From Branchiostoma floridae (Eukaryota; Chordata; Leptocardii; Amphioxiformes; Branchiostomatidae): 64,000 bases of DNA. Shown here one piece after another: positions 47,101 to 62,000 of this stretch (its first letter is position 1; each line of letters starts with the position of its first letter). Below the pieces are notes generated by a model. It was not told the origin of the DNA, searched no databases, and saw only the letters and a list, made by a program, of their open reading frames with translations. A program made the position numbers and the translations under genes. The stretch covers positions 1-64,000 of the forward strand of contig NW_023365753.1 in NCBI RefSeq assembly GCF_000003815.2, written 5' to 3'.

Positions 47101-49975
47101 TATACCCGTAAAACACACTACAAACTCCCTACAGTACGTCCCCCATGTGGGGCTGTTGGTATCGCTTGTGAGATCCGTCCTGCTAGCCTTTGGATGTGAG
47201 CACTTTGAAGAATAGGGGTGAAGGGCCGTGCTAAGGCATGATTCAAAATGGCACATGTTCGGATTTCCGCTAAATAAATGTAACAAAGCCTGGGGCTGTT
47301 CTTCAAATAGGGACACTTCAAGGCATGTTGTTTGTCTTGGATGGACAGTTTATTTATTTGTTCTATATTTCACTGTGATGATGAAAGTGTAATGTGAGGA
47401 CGAAAAGTAGGATTCCTTGAAATTACGATCGCTGCCCCACTCGCACGGCCCGATCAACGGCAGGAAAACATACTGGAAGATTAATTAAGGCCCATTTTAG
47501 ACACAGGTCCCTTTAACCGACCTGTGTCGGTTAACCGTCATATATGACGCTTAACCGCCACCGGTCTAAAGAGAAAATAAGGGGCGTATGACGGTATTTC
47601 CAAGAACCGACCTGAGCCACCTCCGGAACTGGTCCTGGGTCCCAGCAGGGGGCCCGTGACGGTTTCTCTCCTGTGTTAAGAGAAACGATCACCGGTGATG
47701 GTAATAGGAGGTCATGGATCATATGCTTATGATATGCTAACGAGCCCGTAGCAATGGAAACAAGTTTTGCCTCATTGTAATTGTTTGAGACATTAAAAAT
47801 CGTCGAATCGTCGAATGTTCCAAGTGGAATGGCCTGCCACCGGTGACTACTTTGATGTCCTCCTATGACCCTATCAACATGCCCGGGTTGCGCTACCATG
47901 CACCAGTGCGGTGAGGACAGAAGCCGAGTTCAAGTCTGGGTATTGCCCGTCTGCTCTGTACATGTGCCTAATCCTCTTTGGAAAATGCGGGTAGTAAACA
48001 TTAAAAACATAAACGGTATTTAGGTATGAACTGTTGCAAGAAGAAAATATGCGCCATTTTTATTCGCGCGCAATACTAGAATCCTGCGCCATGGGCGGCC
48101 TGCAACGCTTTCTGTCGCTGGCCCTGGTGTGTCTAAAGAGAACTGTCACCGTATCGGTGAAGCGTCATATGACGGTTAACTGACACAGGTCGGTTAAACA
48201 GTTTTGTGTCTAAACCGAGCTTAACTTGCCGCTGCAACGTGCGATCTTTGTGACCTCAATCTCAAGGTTTTAAGTCGTATACCTTGCTGGTTTTGTAAAG
48301 CGCTCAAAAGAATTTGCAAACAGTTTTTGACTGACAGATGGGTTCTGATTAAAGTGTTGGATTAAAGTTGCATCGGATTAAAGTTCAGTGCCGTTACCCC
48401 TGCTTGCATTATTCCTTCTCAAAACCTAAAACAAAAATTACTTTTATCGCCCATGGGAAACCGCTAGGGGGCCCAAACTTACACACCTTACTTAGCTTTT
48501 ACACAGCTACCTACCACTGAAAAATCATCACCCAAGCAAGTCCCGAACAAAAAAAACCTAATCCAGAAGTTCTGCTACAGTGCCCTGCCATACCGTACTA
48601 CCATTTTTTTGTTATGTCAAAACTTACACATGTGTACCCACATACCAAATATCAAAACAATCCATCCACATCCATGCGTTCTCTAGTTATCATGCTGACA
48701 AACATCCCTCTGACATAAAAACAGCGGTGAAAACAAGTGAAACGGAGGGAATGATTTATCGCTTTTAGATGTAGAAGAATATTAGATATGCATATGCATA
48801 TGTATGTTCCTGACATGATGCTTTGTTATCACAGAAGGCTCTATGGTCCTGGAGAGGTCATTTGTATGCAGATTCCGCTGTCTTTTAGACAACTCATCTG
48901 GATTCCTGGTATGATACTTTCCATTACATTTGCATCTTAAGATGAGTGAACAAAATTAATGTCAAGCCTATTTTTAGGGTCCAAGTATGATCATGATCTG
49001 TTAAACTCAACCTACATGTACATTGTACCATAATATCACCTGTAGGATTAGGGACCAGACCTACATTGCACCAGTACAGTTTGTATCTTATTCTCTTCGC
49101 CAAGAAGGGTATGTTTTCGGTTAACCCATAAGGTGATGGGTTCATATGTAGGTCAACAGCATATACATTTTGTAACTCAAGAAATTGAGGATGGAACTTT
49201 GTGATTTTTGGTAGGTGTGTAGCAGTTGTATAAAGGAGTTCGAAAATCGTTTACCTGGCGTTTTCCTATGACACGGCATTGGTCACGTGAAAGCGATCTA
49301 TTCATGCTGGGGGGATAATTTTTTACACTTCAATGTTGGGCTGGGTTGACTGTACAAAAGCCCATATCTTGATCATGAGTAGTTGCATTTTTGGACTGGT
49401 CTATTTTGCTAATTTACATAGAGTGCACTGGAATAGTCCATTCTTGCACAAGGTGACAAATTTTATCCATATGTTTTATCACAATTTTACCCACTGGGTA
49501 TATTACAAAAATGTTTATTATTGTGGAAATTTCATGACTGACTCCAGATACATGAATTATGGTAATGATCTGGGCCTGGGGCCTCAATTTTTTTTCCCCT
49601 CGCTCACAATGCTTCTGGGCGAGCCTAATGGTATAGTATTCTGTGCAAGTAGCTTGAAATAAGGCTAGAGGGAAAAACTGGCCTTTCTAATTTTTAGCAT
49701 CATCCCTAATAGCCACAAATGTTTTCCTTCCACACATAATAGGCTCTCCATATCACTGGTCGTATCAAGCAGCTACATGGTCAAAACAAGAAACTGGAGA
49801 GTGGGGAGCGTTATCCGCAGCTGGCACTATTTGCCATCGCCTGCCCTCTACAACCACCCTCTATTGTGGAAATCCGGACCAAGAATATGATATTCCGCAC
49901 AAAGCACCGGCTAGACTTCAGTCCACTGTCAGTGGATCAAAAGTAAGAACACAACTCACCTTGACTGTTGTCTTC

Positions 49976-50038
<63 letters not shown>

Positions 50039-53000
50039 TTTTTGAGAGATACTTTGTACATAGCTCTTGGGGCAGAGATTAAGTGGAGAAGATCTAGCCT
50101 CATTTTACATTTGTATCTAGTGCCCCACAGTGGCTTTTTAACTGCAGGAGCTGGTTTAGTTTCAGACTTTGGTAGATTCAAACAGCCATAGTGGCCAGTT
50201 TGATGCTAGGGGGAAGGTCACACGACTAAATAATAAGCCCTATAGCTTATTTACAGTCCGTTCTTAAAACAACACGGTCATTACTGTCATTGCCAAATGG
50301 AGAGTTATGAATAGGACATTGTAAGTTGTCAGATAGCAGATGGACATCTCAGTTCAGTGGAGAAGAACTTGTGGGAGTAGGGGTAGGGAACGGTACAGAA
50401 AATTTTGGCACAGGTCCGGTTCAGGTCCAAAGGCATCCTCCCAAAGGATAAAGCCTATCATCGTCGTCACGGGCTACTTGCCCGGACCAGGTCCACTCTC
50501 TCCTTCCAAACGTCCCTGTCACCCATAGCGTTCTCTAAGTCCTCGACCCGCAACCCCACATCACGAGCAAGTTGGTCTATGTATGTTAGTCAAGGTCGCC
50601 CAGAATGTGCATACCCGTGTGTTGGCTTCCACATACAGTATGAGTTCACTAGCAAGCTCTGCTTTGTTCCTAAAACAGTGACTGGCAAATCTGGTCCTGT
50701 TGATGGTTGATATGGCGGGAATATTGCCGTACAACTGTTCTTTGGTAGGATGTTGTTTCCATGACTTGTTAAGCACAGCCCTCAGCATACGCGTGTAGGT
50801 ACCATCAAGCTTGTTTAATAAAGCCTAAGTCTGGACCTAAACGTGAACGTTTTTGTCTGTGAAACTGTGTTTATTTGTGATACTCAAAACAATATCATGA
50901 TGGTCCATTTTGCTATAATGGAATCTGTTTGGTGGAGTATCAGACACCCACTGGCTTCATGTGCTAACTGCCTCTGTGTATCTATACTTTGAGCCCTGCA
51001 TGTGTGATAATAGATGCTGTGTTGTAGGGGCAAAGCTGTGCTGGGATACACTGAGAAGGAACTACAGGCTCGCTCCGGGTACCAGTTTGTCCACTTTGCT
51101 GACACCATGTACTGCGCAGACTCACATGCCAGCCGTAAGTCTTCTACAATTAATGTTTCACATGGTGATCTTCTCTGCATAAATCCCTTCAAATGTTCAA
51201 TACAAGAAGGCATTCATTTTCTTCATAATTCTATTCAAATACATGTATTGCCTCTGTATTGGCCTGGAACAAGTATTATGGAATAGTTATTCAAAATGAA
51301 ATTATCTACTGCAAAGTGTTATTTTTAGAAGAGAGAAATGAAATTGATAAGAAATCAGGAAGTTGTGATAGGATGAGCGGACATCCTGACAGGTGTAATT
51401 GTATGAGAGGCACCCCACACCTGGGATGGTTCAGTCCTATGCTACCAGGTGACTGGATGTGGAGCTTCTAGGTCTCAGTGATGCAGTGATTTACTCCGCA
51501 CGATTCTAAGGGGTTTCCTTGTACACAACTGAAAAAGCATTGGTATTGGAACAGTATTTAGTTTGAAAACTGATTGGCAAAAAGCTGTCCCAAGAAACGT
51601 CAAGGACACTATTTTTAACCCTTGGTATGCTGACCCTTATCCTCTCTTTCCTCCTAATTGCTAGAAATTTTCCAGTAATTTCAATCTTCATTTAGGCCAC
51701 ATCAATTTATTTTCTTGGTTCACAGATTTGCCACTCCCATTTTTTTTATGAATTTGAAATGAAAATAAAAATTTGCTATGAGGCACTACTCCATTCAGTT
51801 ACGTTCATCTCCTGTATAAATGCATGACTATGTTTATTTTTTCAGTCTAAGAATCGTTCTTATTTTAGGTCATATATGCATCATTTGTTTGAAAATCAGT
51901 GTAGGGTTTTCTGCCCATATTTCCCCAGTATTTTTGCTTGAAATTTTTCATCCAAGCGTGGCCTTCCCGGTGGTACTTGTAACATGTTGATCAATCTCGC
52001 TGATATAGAATAATAGATGACATGGAGTAAATGTTGTTATTGGTAGAAAATAAGTATAAGACGCCATACTGACAGTTTGAAAAACAATTTTTGTATAAAC
52101 AACTTTGAGAGTCCCTGATTACATTGTAAACCAAAGCACATTTGCACGGAGAAACCCGACGGCGTAGTTTCATGTTTGAAGTGAAATTGGCAGGACGACA
52201 GAAGAATGATTTGTTCACATGAGAAATTTTAGGCATAGAAACAACTAGTATGCCTTTGCTTCCCTTGCGGTATGAGTTTTGATCTGTCGAATCTTCAAAA
52301 CGACAGAAATCGCTAAACATGGCGGCTGGTCAGCAGCAGATGTGTTGACAGTAAAACTAGTACCATATTGCTCATAGCCGATTACGATCTTTAAAATGAT
52401 ACCGAAAATGCGTGAAATTATTATATTTTGGAGTAAGAATTGACACGGAATGCCATTTTTATATTATCAGAGGATTTGTTCTCAAAAATATGTGTACAAT
52501 TTTTTTTCTAATTCAGCGTTTTTAAGTGTCAACATGAAATCGGTAACATCTTCATATTTGCAGTCTAAAATACTGAGCTTCTAAAATACTGAGCTTCTTT
52601 TACAGACAAGCTCTGTTTGTTTTGGGGAATGTCTGACAAAAATATGATTGGATACTAGTATATAGCTATGTTATGGTATTGATAATATGTCAATTTATTA
52701 TAAATAGAGACAATGATACAACAATTTTCCTTGATAACATGTTCCAAGTAGAAAATGCATGTATCATATACATTCTTTCAGGAAAAGATCTGAATGTAGT
52801 GACCTGACTAGATTATGAAAAAATGCTGCTGCAAACATCATTGATCAACAAAACTCTGTCTTCTTATCGGGAAGTATCTTCAACATCTCTCTATAAAGTT
52901 TCATTTTCACACAGGGAAGGAATCAAATGTACGAGTGTAACAAATCTTAGTAGTGTTCGATCACATGCCACTGGCACTGCTGTGGGAGAAAAGCAGTCCC

Positions 53001-56000
53001 GCAAGAGAGCAGTACAGTCTTATAAAGTTATAATGATGTTTGGTCGGTTTTCTACTCAACGAACATTTGAAGATGCATGTTTGTAATAGTTTTGTGAGCC
53101 TTATTTCTTATGTGTATCGCAGTTGTATGGCTACTTGTACAGGTCATATATCAAGCGGCACAAGCTGCCAATACTCAGTGACCAATGACTGCAGTGATTT
53201 CGCGTTACCAACATCATTATTAAAATTCTATTTAAAAAAAGAGAGAGAAATGAATATGTAAGGGTATGTTTTGAATGCAAATGACAGCCAAGTGCATGGA
53301 CTTGGTTTATTTACCTTAAAACTAAAAGTTTCTAATCAGCAAAGTCAGTGGCAACAAAAACGGTGTACTTATTTCATAATGAGATCAGTAGAAAATCTGT
53401 TCATGTCTTAATGGCACGTTTCATCTTAGAGCACCCCCCCATTGTGGTTATGCATTTTCTTTTTGAAAATCAGTAAATGATAAATTTCCAATACTTTTTT
53501 GCCCATGCCTTTCCCTTCAAATGACACGTGATTTCGACACTTCGAACATTTACAAATGAAGTGTAGTTTCTGCAGGGAAGATCCCATAGTTACATGCATA
53601 TTTCTTATGAACATTAATGTAGGAAATGAGATCAATTTTCGTAGTGCTTTGATTGCTTGTTTTAATTACTGGTTTCAGATAATGTCAGGAGAAGTTCGGA
53701 CATTGTAACTGGATTTGAAGAAATTTGTTATATGAATTTGCACATTTACAGTGGTGGAAAAAAGTTTTAAAGATTCTATAAGAGTAGCCAAATATGCACT
53801 GGTGCATGGAGAGGCTGTGATAAATTAGTTTGGATGGAAGTATGCAAAGATCTGTTTTCAAAGCATATTCAAAATGCCTGCACAAAATACTTAATGACAT
53901 TATCTGAAAAACAATCCTGCAGTGGAATCATCTTAAGAGATGACGCTTCCGGGTAGTCTGAATAATCACATCTGTCTGTGTGGTTATACATTGTTATACA
54001 ATGAGAACCTTGCACCCAACTCTGCAGCTGAACTAAAAGAATTGGTGACATTGTGGAAATAGAATATAGTGTGTTAAAAGCCATTCTACCATTTTTGTTT
54101 GCAGCTCTTGCAACCACAAAAAAATTACTTACACTTTGACATCATGGTTATTTCACCTGCGGAATTGTTGGCAAATGTATTGATTCATGTATACGCCATG
54201 GATGTGTTTTAATTATTGAATTGTTATAACATGTTATGGGATGAATATACATATGTCAATTGATAACATTAAGTACACTATATGTGCATCACAGTCAAAC
54301 ATGCCATTTTGATTCAGTGGATATGGATCATATACAAATAAAGGATAAAACATTACAACATTAGGTTTGGAGAGACATTTGTCCAATTATAATGAATGAA
54401 TTTGGCCAGTTTGAGTGATGTGCTGCCAAAGCTATGGCTACATTCAATGTATACTTGATATAATAAGTATCTCTTTCCTCTCTCAACTTTTGATGAAATC
54501 TGTATCTATATTGCTGGTGTAACACTGCCTTTTGGTGTAACACACCACCTGAAATGATTAACAGATTACAGCTTTCAGAATTTTTACAATAATTGATTAA
54601 CAATGATATTACTTGACTACCGTATTTTCTCGATTATAGTGCGCACTTTTTTAACTTTGCAAAATCTGAAAGTAATGGGAAGGTGTTGGCAATGTCATGT
54701 TGTGTACTTCATTTGAGGTTACTGCCCGGACAAAAAAGGAAGAGGATCCCAAACCAGCTAGAAACCCATTGGAACATGGCCGAGTGTGGCTTGGAACAGG
54801 TGCGAAAGATCCATGAAATAAATTTTATGAAAGAAGATGATATTGGACTTAAAAGAATATTTTTGTAAATGTGTCAAAGCAAAGGCCACAAAATATGATT
54901 CAAGTCTGGCAGGATGTCCCACATCTTCCGGGCACAGAACATCCTCCTATCATCTACAGAACTCATAAAGCCTTCTTAAGGAGGTTCCAACTGCAGCCGT
55001 ACAGTTTCAAAATAAACAGCTCACACAACTAGGATCTAATGTTACTGTACTTGGAGGGATGATAGTCGTATGAATGAATGACCGTGTATGGTTGTAACAC
55101 AGTATGAATAGCTAAAAATGATCTGATGTTATAAAACTAGATCAACATTTTGTATGTATTCTTGGAACAGCAAAGAATATGGCAAAATGTTCGAGAACAA
55201 TACCGGTGAAAGGTTATTGACCTGCACATGCCTAGCGTGTAAACCAACTTGTACGCCAGCGTCACAACTTTTCTGCAGGTATTTCTCTCCAAACTACCAT
55301 AAATTTGGCCGAAAAAATTAATCAGATTAGAGTGCTGTAACCCAAAAACTTTAGCACAGGATCTGTTTGTTTGTGGATAACATATCTATCTGGTGATTTC
55401 TTTTAACCAAGGATCCTTGTTTTAACAGTAACAGCAGCTGTGATTTCACCTTCTCACAGTGCTTGGTCTTGATTGACAGGTCGCGGCTCTAACACCAGAC
55501 TGTCTAAAGTTTGGCTGCACCACCAAATTGAATTACTGGACTTAATTTTGGTGGATCATACCACACATTTATTATATTTTCCCTGGGTGATTTTGTTAAA
55601 GCTCAATTGCTCGGGGGATTGAAGAAAAACGTCATAAATTTCTTCTTTTTTTTTCGGTGCAAACTGTGTTCAAGATTGCCGAAGGGGGGTGCATAGTTAA
55701 TTTCAGTTTTTGTACTTTACTTCACAGTCAGGCAGATTTCTCCTGTAATCACCCAAAAACGGTGGTGCGTACTTAAATTGAGAAAATACGGAATATTGTT
55801 TTGTTGCTAGCTATGTATGATATTTTATTCATTCATGTTGTGATTATATTATGTTACTTACAAAAATGTGGCTTGATGGTCAGTTCCATTTGACAGTGTT
55901 GTCAATCATTATTTGCTCACATCAACTCTTGTTGACATTTTGTGCCAAGACTGGATGAGTGCTTTCTGCTAGCTTTACATGCCTTGTTTGAAAGACTGCC

Positions 56001-59000
56001 ACCCTAGTAGCCATTCCATACAGTCTCTACATTCCCTTTGGGAATAGCCATCCCAGACAGTGTGCATCCCTCTGTGGGAACAACCTTGAAATTGGAAGAC
56101 TGAGAGGTTGGGTTAGCAAATGATTGACACCTCGTCATTCACAGCTGACTTAGCCTCATTTTTGCAAGGACCATCCCACACCTTCCTGGTACTACTAACA
56201 GTCAGGTATTGTTGTGCTTTGCCTAACTGTGTTACTGCACCTTTGTCTGTGCTGCATGCCTGCCTAACTGTACAGCCCTACTTAACTCTTCCTTTGCTGA
56301 AAGTCACCTGTTTTATTCACACCTGCTGCTTCATCCAATTTAGTTACTTTCAAGTGATAATATTTTCCTTTTTTGCATAAATTAACGTCTATACTTTGAA
56401 GAAATTGGTGGTGTCAAATATTTGCATGGAACTAAAGGCTACCTAAGGCCCCCAAACCATCAAAATTGCTGTGAGAGTTTTAGACTGCATGATTGCATGT
56501 ATAACAATGACTTTCTATTTAACACTTCAAGAAATTTCTACATCATTTTTGTGTGTGTCCATTGAAATAACTTGTGTGCATGAAGTTTAACAAACATGTC
56601 ATTTTGTAAAACTACCATCATGATAACAAAGTGCTCTTGCAACTGAACTGCATGCCTTATGAGTAGTAATGCTATAACTGCATGACTTATTAATTATAGT
56701 TGAAGTGGAAGTTCATGTCTTACAGTAATCCATGTACAGCCCCTGCTTGTAGATTTGGTGGCAACAGACCCTTTCCGTATGTCCTGGTTTGACTTTTCTT
56801 GCTCAATCATAACACCTTATTCACAATACTGGTTTACTGCAGCTCTCCTCTAGTCTTTCTATCATTTTCTTCTCTCTATAAGTTGGACAAGTTTGTATCA
56901 TCCCTCAAGTTCTCTCAATTTTATCTCAATAAAATGTTGATATCTCAGTTTCCTTTGTTTTGCAGGATTCCTGCATGTTTTCAGCTACTGTATGTTTATG
57001 ATTTATTTTGCTTTTTTGTTATTGTTACATTTTATATAACTGCTTCCAGAGACAGTACCAAAGAGGTACACTAAATACTGATATGATGTGTTCTAATGTG
57101 AGTACCATTATGATAACACTCACATGTTCATGTGCTTGGCGCAACAGCTCCTACATGTATTTCATTCAGAGGAAATCTTAACACAGACATCTGTCACCAT
57201 TTAGATTACAAAAAGTAGTATTCCAGGATACTGTCGAATTTGACCTTCGGGTTACTGATTGTAACTTTCACAATTTTGCCAGATATTGCTGTGACATACA
57301 TAAAATGAATGTCTTTCATACCAATTTCTTAGACAACATGTCACCAGTTCAGTTTCTAAAACAAAGCTGGAACAAAGTTATTATTTCCACTGGACTGGGA
57401 GTTGTTGTGTTCTGTAGTGCTATGATGATGATTGGGATATTTTCATGTCCGTGTGCACTGATCTAACCAGCAGGTTACCATTTTTGTCTCCCTGCAGTGA
57501 TGAGACGTGGCGAATCTGGTTTTGTCGTTTTCCGTCTCTTGAGCAAAGGAAATGTCTGGAAATGGATGCAGGCAAATTCACGGGTTGTATTTCGGAATGG
57601 ACGTCCTGACTACATCATCTCCACACATCGCCCCCTCAGGTACACGTACAGTATATCTTGATAAGCAGCTGTATAAGGGTAAGCTGTTAGTTACGTAGAT
57701 GTACATGTAGTAGCCAGGACCATACAGTGTGGCTTCCTTTCCTTGGTAACAGAAGAAAATTTTGCCATCCAGACCACCAGTTGGAAAGCAGGAGAAGAAG
57801 ACCATATCCGGTATGGAACCACATACAGAATAAGTAAGACAATATTTTCCATATGGTCAAGTGCAGCCTCAAATTGCCCATCACACATAGAGTGGAATCT
57901 AACATTGACATATTAGGCTCCTTTTTGGGGTACACTAAAGGGATAGGTCCAGTAGTCACAGGAATGAGCCTTTGGTTTTGCAGGTGGGTGTTAACACTGA
58001 AAAATGCAGTCTAACATCCAGCCTTAAGTGTTAGTAGTACCTTAAGTTAACAGACTGGAAGCTAGGACCCCTTCAGTATAATAAGTAGTCTGGTAGGCAA
58101 ACTTACTGGGATTTTTATTCTGTAACTCTAAGCACCTGTGCTGACTGTAGGAGCATCAAGACTCACATTACTGCTATCAAATCTGATTTGTTAACATTTG
58201 TTAAGAATGTTATACTTTCAGGTCTGTACAGCATTTCTCGAGAACTTAGTGAACTTATCTTTATGATATTTAGTATGTTTGTAGGTGTTTGCCAAAAAAG
58301 CTACATTAGCCTCTTAGTCAAAGTCAAAATTTTAGCAGCTTTCCATGGTTCTGCATGTTCTGGGCGTGCAATACTGTAGTCCTGGTTTTCTAACTTAAGT
58401 AAGCTTTAGACCTGTTTAATTTCTTTGAACTAGAGGGATTTTCACTTGTTCAATACGTAAATGGGAATTCCAACTCACTTTTTATGATGATTAAAACATG
58501 AATTTCATAGCAAATTAATTGTTGACTTTTAGAAAGTTGACTATGAATTTAATCTAGTCACCTCCGTGAAAATGTGTGTGTTCCAGCGTTATATTTGCAG
58601 AACGTTTTGAGCGATTGCAATGTTACATGTACATGTATCTGGTAGGTAAGTTGTTGATCCGACGGAAGGTCAATTTTGGGCCTTCTAGTTGATTTGTTAG
58701 GCACACATGGATTTAATCTAAGCAAAAAGTGGTGTAAGTTTGGACCCTAGCAGCTTGCTCTAGGGCTGCAGGGGCAGTTTTGTTAAAGAACAATAACTGT
58801 ATCTTTAAAAGAAAGAGGGTAACAAAGGAAAGGTATTTGGCATGCAGGTACACAATGTAGCTTAAAACCAATGAGATGGAACTGTATTTGCATGATGAGG
58901 AAAGTCCATATTTTCATCATTAAATACCATAATCTGACTTTTTTTTTTTAAATTATTATATGATTTAAGGTCTCGGACCGGAGTTTCTTTTACGATTTCG

Positions 59001-62000
59001 GAGGTTGGCGGACAGCTTCAGGCCGAAGGGCTACAGTTCCGCTAGTAAACGTAGGACGCGAAACTTAATCAATATGGTGGAAAGCCGTTTACTGCCTCTT
59101 TCCGACAAACCTATTGGTATAGTCTGTTGCCTCTTTATTTCGGGTAGAATATGTAATAAAATTTTAATTTTGGACCCGAAAAGTATCATTTTTTGACACT
59201 TTTTTGATCGAAGCTGCTTGGAAAAAACGAATTTTCCCAGGATAACGGCCTATGTGGTAGAAAAGCTAAATTCTTCATGTTTGTGTAAAATGAAAATAAA
59301 AAAATTCCATGTGATAACTTTTTTGCAATCTCCGATGACGTAATTTCTTCGAAATCGCATGAAAAACGATGCTATTTGGGTCACCAGGCGAAAAAGCCGC
59401 ATCACCGTTGCAGCGGACTAATACAAAAACGGTTTCGCTGGCCGACCAACTACTCCTCGCACAAAAATAATACAACCCACGGGCTTTTCATGAAATACGA
59501 CAAATCTATGCTCAGCTATATCGATCACCAAGCAATAGGGAGCAAAAGTTAGGGAGACACCAGCGCACTTCCGGCCTATTTCTAGTCATCACTCCGGTCA
59601 GATTTGAACTCCGACCCGAAACCTTATTGCTAGAGGGACGTTAACAGATAACAAATATGCAAATAAGTGCCTAATTTGCAAAATCATGGTAGGATTGAAT
59701 AGATCAATCTTAATGAATTACACTGAAACAAGTGACCCTAGCCTTGACCTCCACCAAGTGACATGTACCAGCATTTACCAGATTAGATTTTAGTCCCCCT
59801 AGCAGCTTCCCTTGGTCCTGCAGTGCAACTTTGTTATCTCATGTTCTGAACAACCTATGGTCACATTTTTGGGTGTTAAATAGCTCTTGTGCTCAGGAAG
59901 AAGACTAAGTTTGGGCCCCCTTAGTGGCTAGTTTTGGGATAGCAGGGGCATTTTTGTCAAAAACTTCTGAAGGGGATAATTCAAGAAGGGAACAACGGAT
60001 TTTCATGATTTTTGATATAAGTAGGTACCTAGACAATGGTGTACAAAATGAAATAATTATTATGCCAAATAACATTTGCATAATCAATGAAACTATTCAA
60101 TCAAAGCAGTTTTTCAATGTATCTCTTGTCGTGGACATGATATTGAAATTTGATCGGTAAATAGCTTGCAGCATCATGACAAAGTGGAGCAAGAATTTCA
60201 AAGGTGCGAGTGTTGCAAGGTTGGTCCGGGGAAATATTTAAATCTGGACCCTCTAAAATGCTATTTCCTGCATTTTGAGGAGCAAATTTTGCTGCCAGAC
60301 TATACCAACTTTAATGCCATTTCTATCAAAAAAGGGCCATGTCCCCACAAATTTTCACCATGTCATTGTTAGTGCTGGAGGCGCTGAGGTCCTGAGAAAA
60401 TTTGGAAATCTTGACCCTCTGAAATGTCATTTCAAGCATTTGAGGGGCACATTCTGCTTGGAAACTTAGCTAAGTTTGATAAGTAAAATTTCTATTACAT
60501 TTGTACTTTAAAAGTAAAATGTCTATTACATTTGTACTTTAAAAGGTTTTTGAGAGCGACATGTGTCCACTGTGTTCAGTGCCGAAGGCGCGAGCCGTCA
60601 CAAGGAGGTCCAAAGAAATTTTGAAGTTGGGATTCTCTGAAACGCTAGCTAAATTTACTTCATGATATCTAGTATTTGAGGAGCAGTTGTGGAAGTAGAG
60701 GTCAACTTAAGAAATGGTTCACCTGGCATTTTCGGTGGGTACTGCAGGAGCCTGTGAATTTTGTGTTTGTTTGTGGGCAACAGAACTCAAAAAGCTGTGA
60801 ATGGATCTTGATTAAATTTGGTAGGTTAGTAGCAGTTATAGGAAGGAAGGTTAAGTTATAGGAAGAAATGGTTTACCCGGCATTTTCTGTCAGTACTGCA
60901 GTGGGTTATGTGTCTAAACAACATAACTTGAAAAGCAGTAGCTCATTCTGCATGATATTTGGTGGATGGATAAGGGTTAGCAAAATCAAGATTAAGTTCA
61001 ATAATGGGCCTCCTAGCCTCAAGTTGTGGTATGCAGAATAGCTTCAAAGATGGAAGTCAAACTTTCTGCAAAATATGCCAGGTTCATGATTTTGGGGACT
61101 GGATGATATTTATGGGGGGTGGATGTCTGGTGCACTAGGGAGGAGGGCCATTGACAAATTTTTTGCCCTTGGGGGTTGGTCATCGAAATTTTGACACCTT
61201 TGCCAACCTCCCTCCCCCTCCCCATGAGAAATTGGCCACCCCCTGATCTGTTATGTCATTCCATGTTTGTAGGAAGACTAAGAAGGCTATATATTTTTAA
61301 GTAAATATGTACCAATATCAATCCTGCGTGCAGTGGTACCCCCAGCTTTCTAAATGGAATGGTTCATGGACGACAAAGGGATAAAACGTTTAAATACGAT
61401 ATTTATTTGCGTGATCTTGCGTAATGTTACCAGTGGGGTGGATATTTTTCTCACATAGATCAGAGAAGTGTCAGACAAGGTAAGTCTTCTTTCCACTGCA
61501 GCACATCAGTGTAACATCAAGTCTACATGTTTGTGAACATGTCATCAAAATGAAAAGTCAGCTGTCCATGGTCTAAAACTTTGGGAGAGACACAGATTCT
61601 AGATGCGCCCGACAGGAAGACTCCAGTGTATGTCGTGTTGACGCGCGCGTCTTGACACATCTGGGTAAGGAGAGCTCCCGGTGCTAGCCATATGGGTCAC
61701 CACAGGCCGGGCACGAGGAGCCAGGAATTTTCTCGCAGTTAGGAGACAGCCCTTAGTTTCAGTTTGACCAATTGACTGAAATTTTTCCCTCCGTTTATGA
61801 TAAGGAGAAAGCCTATAATTTCGGCCCCTCGTGACCATGGTCTCTCTGATAAATTTAGGGTCTCTTTTGAGTAATTAAGCTCATTTGTTAAAGACTGATG
61901 ATGGAACTTCACACATTGGGTGCTTTAGCAATTAAGACATAAAAAAAATTAATTGAAAATTTGTTTTTCCCAGTTAGGAGTAACCTGGAATCCAGTCTAC

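Noticed and set aside
49978-50181. Protein with a His/Thr repeat on the minus strand
   Set aside because: Translation of the (GT)n microsatellite.
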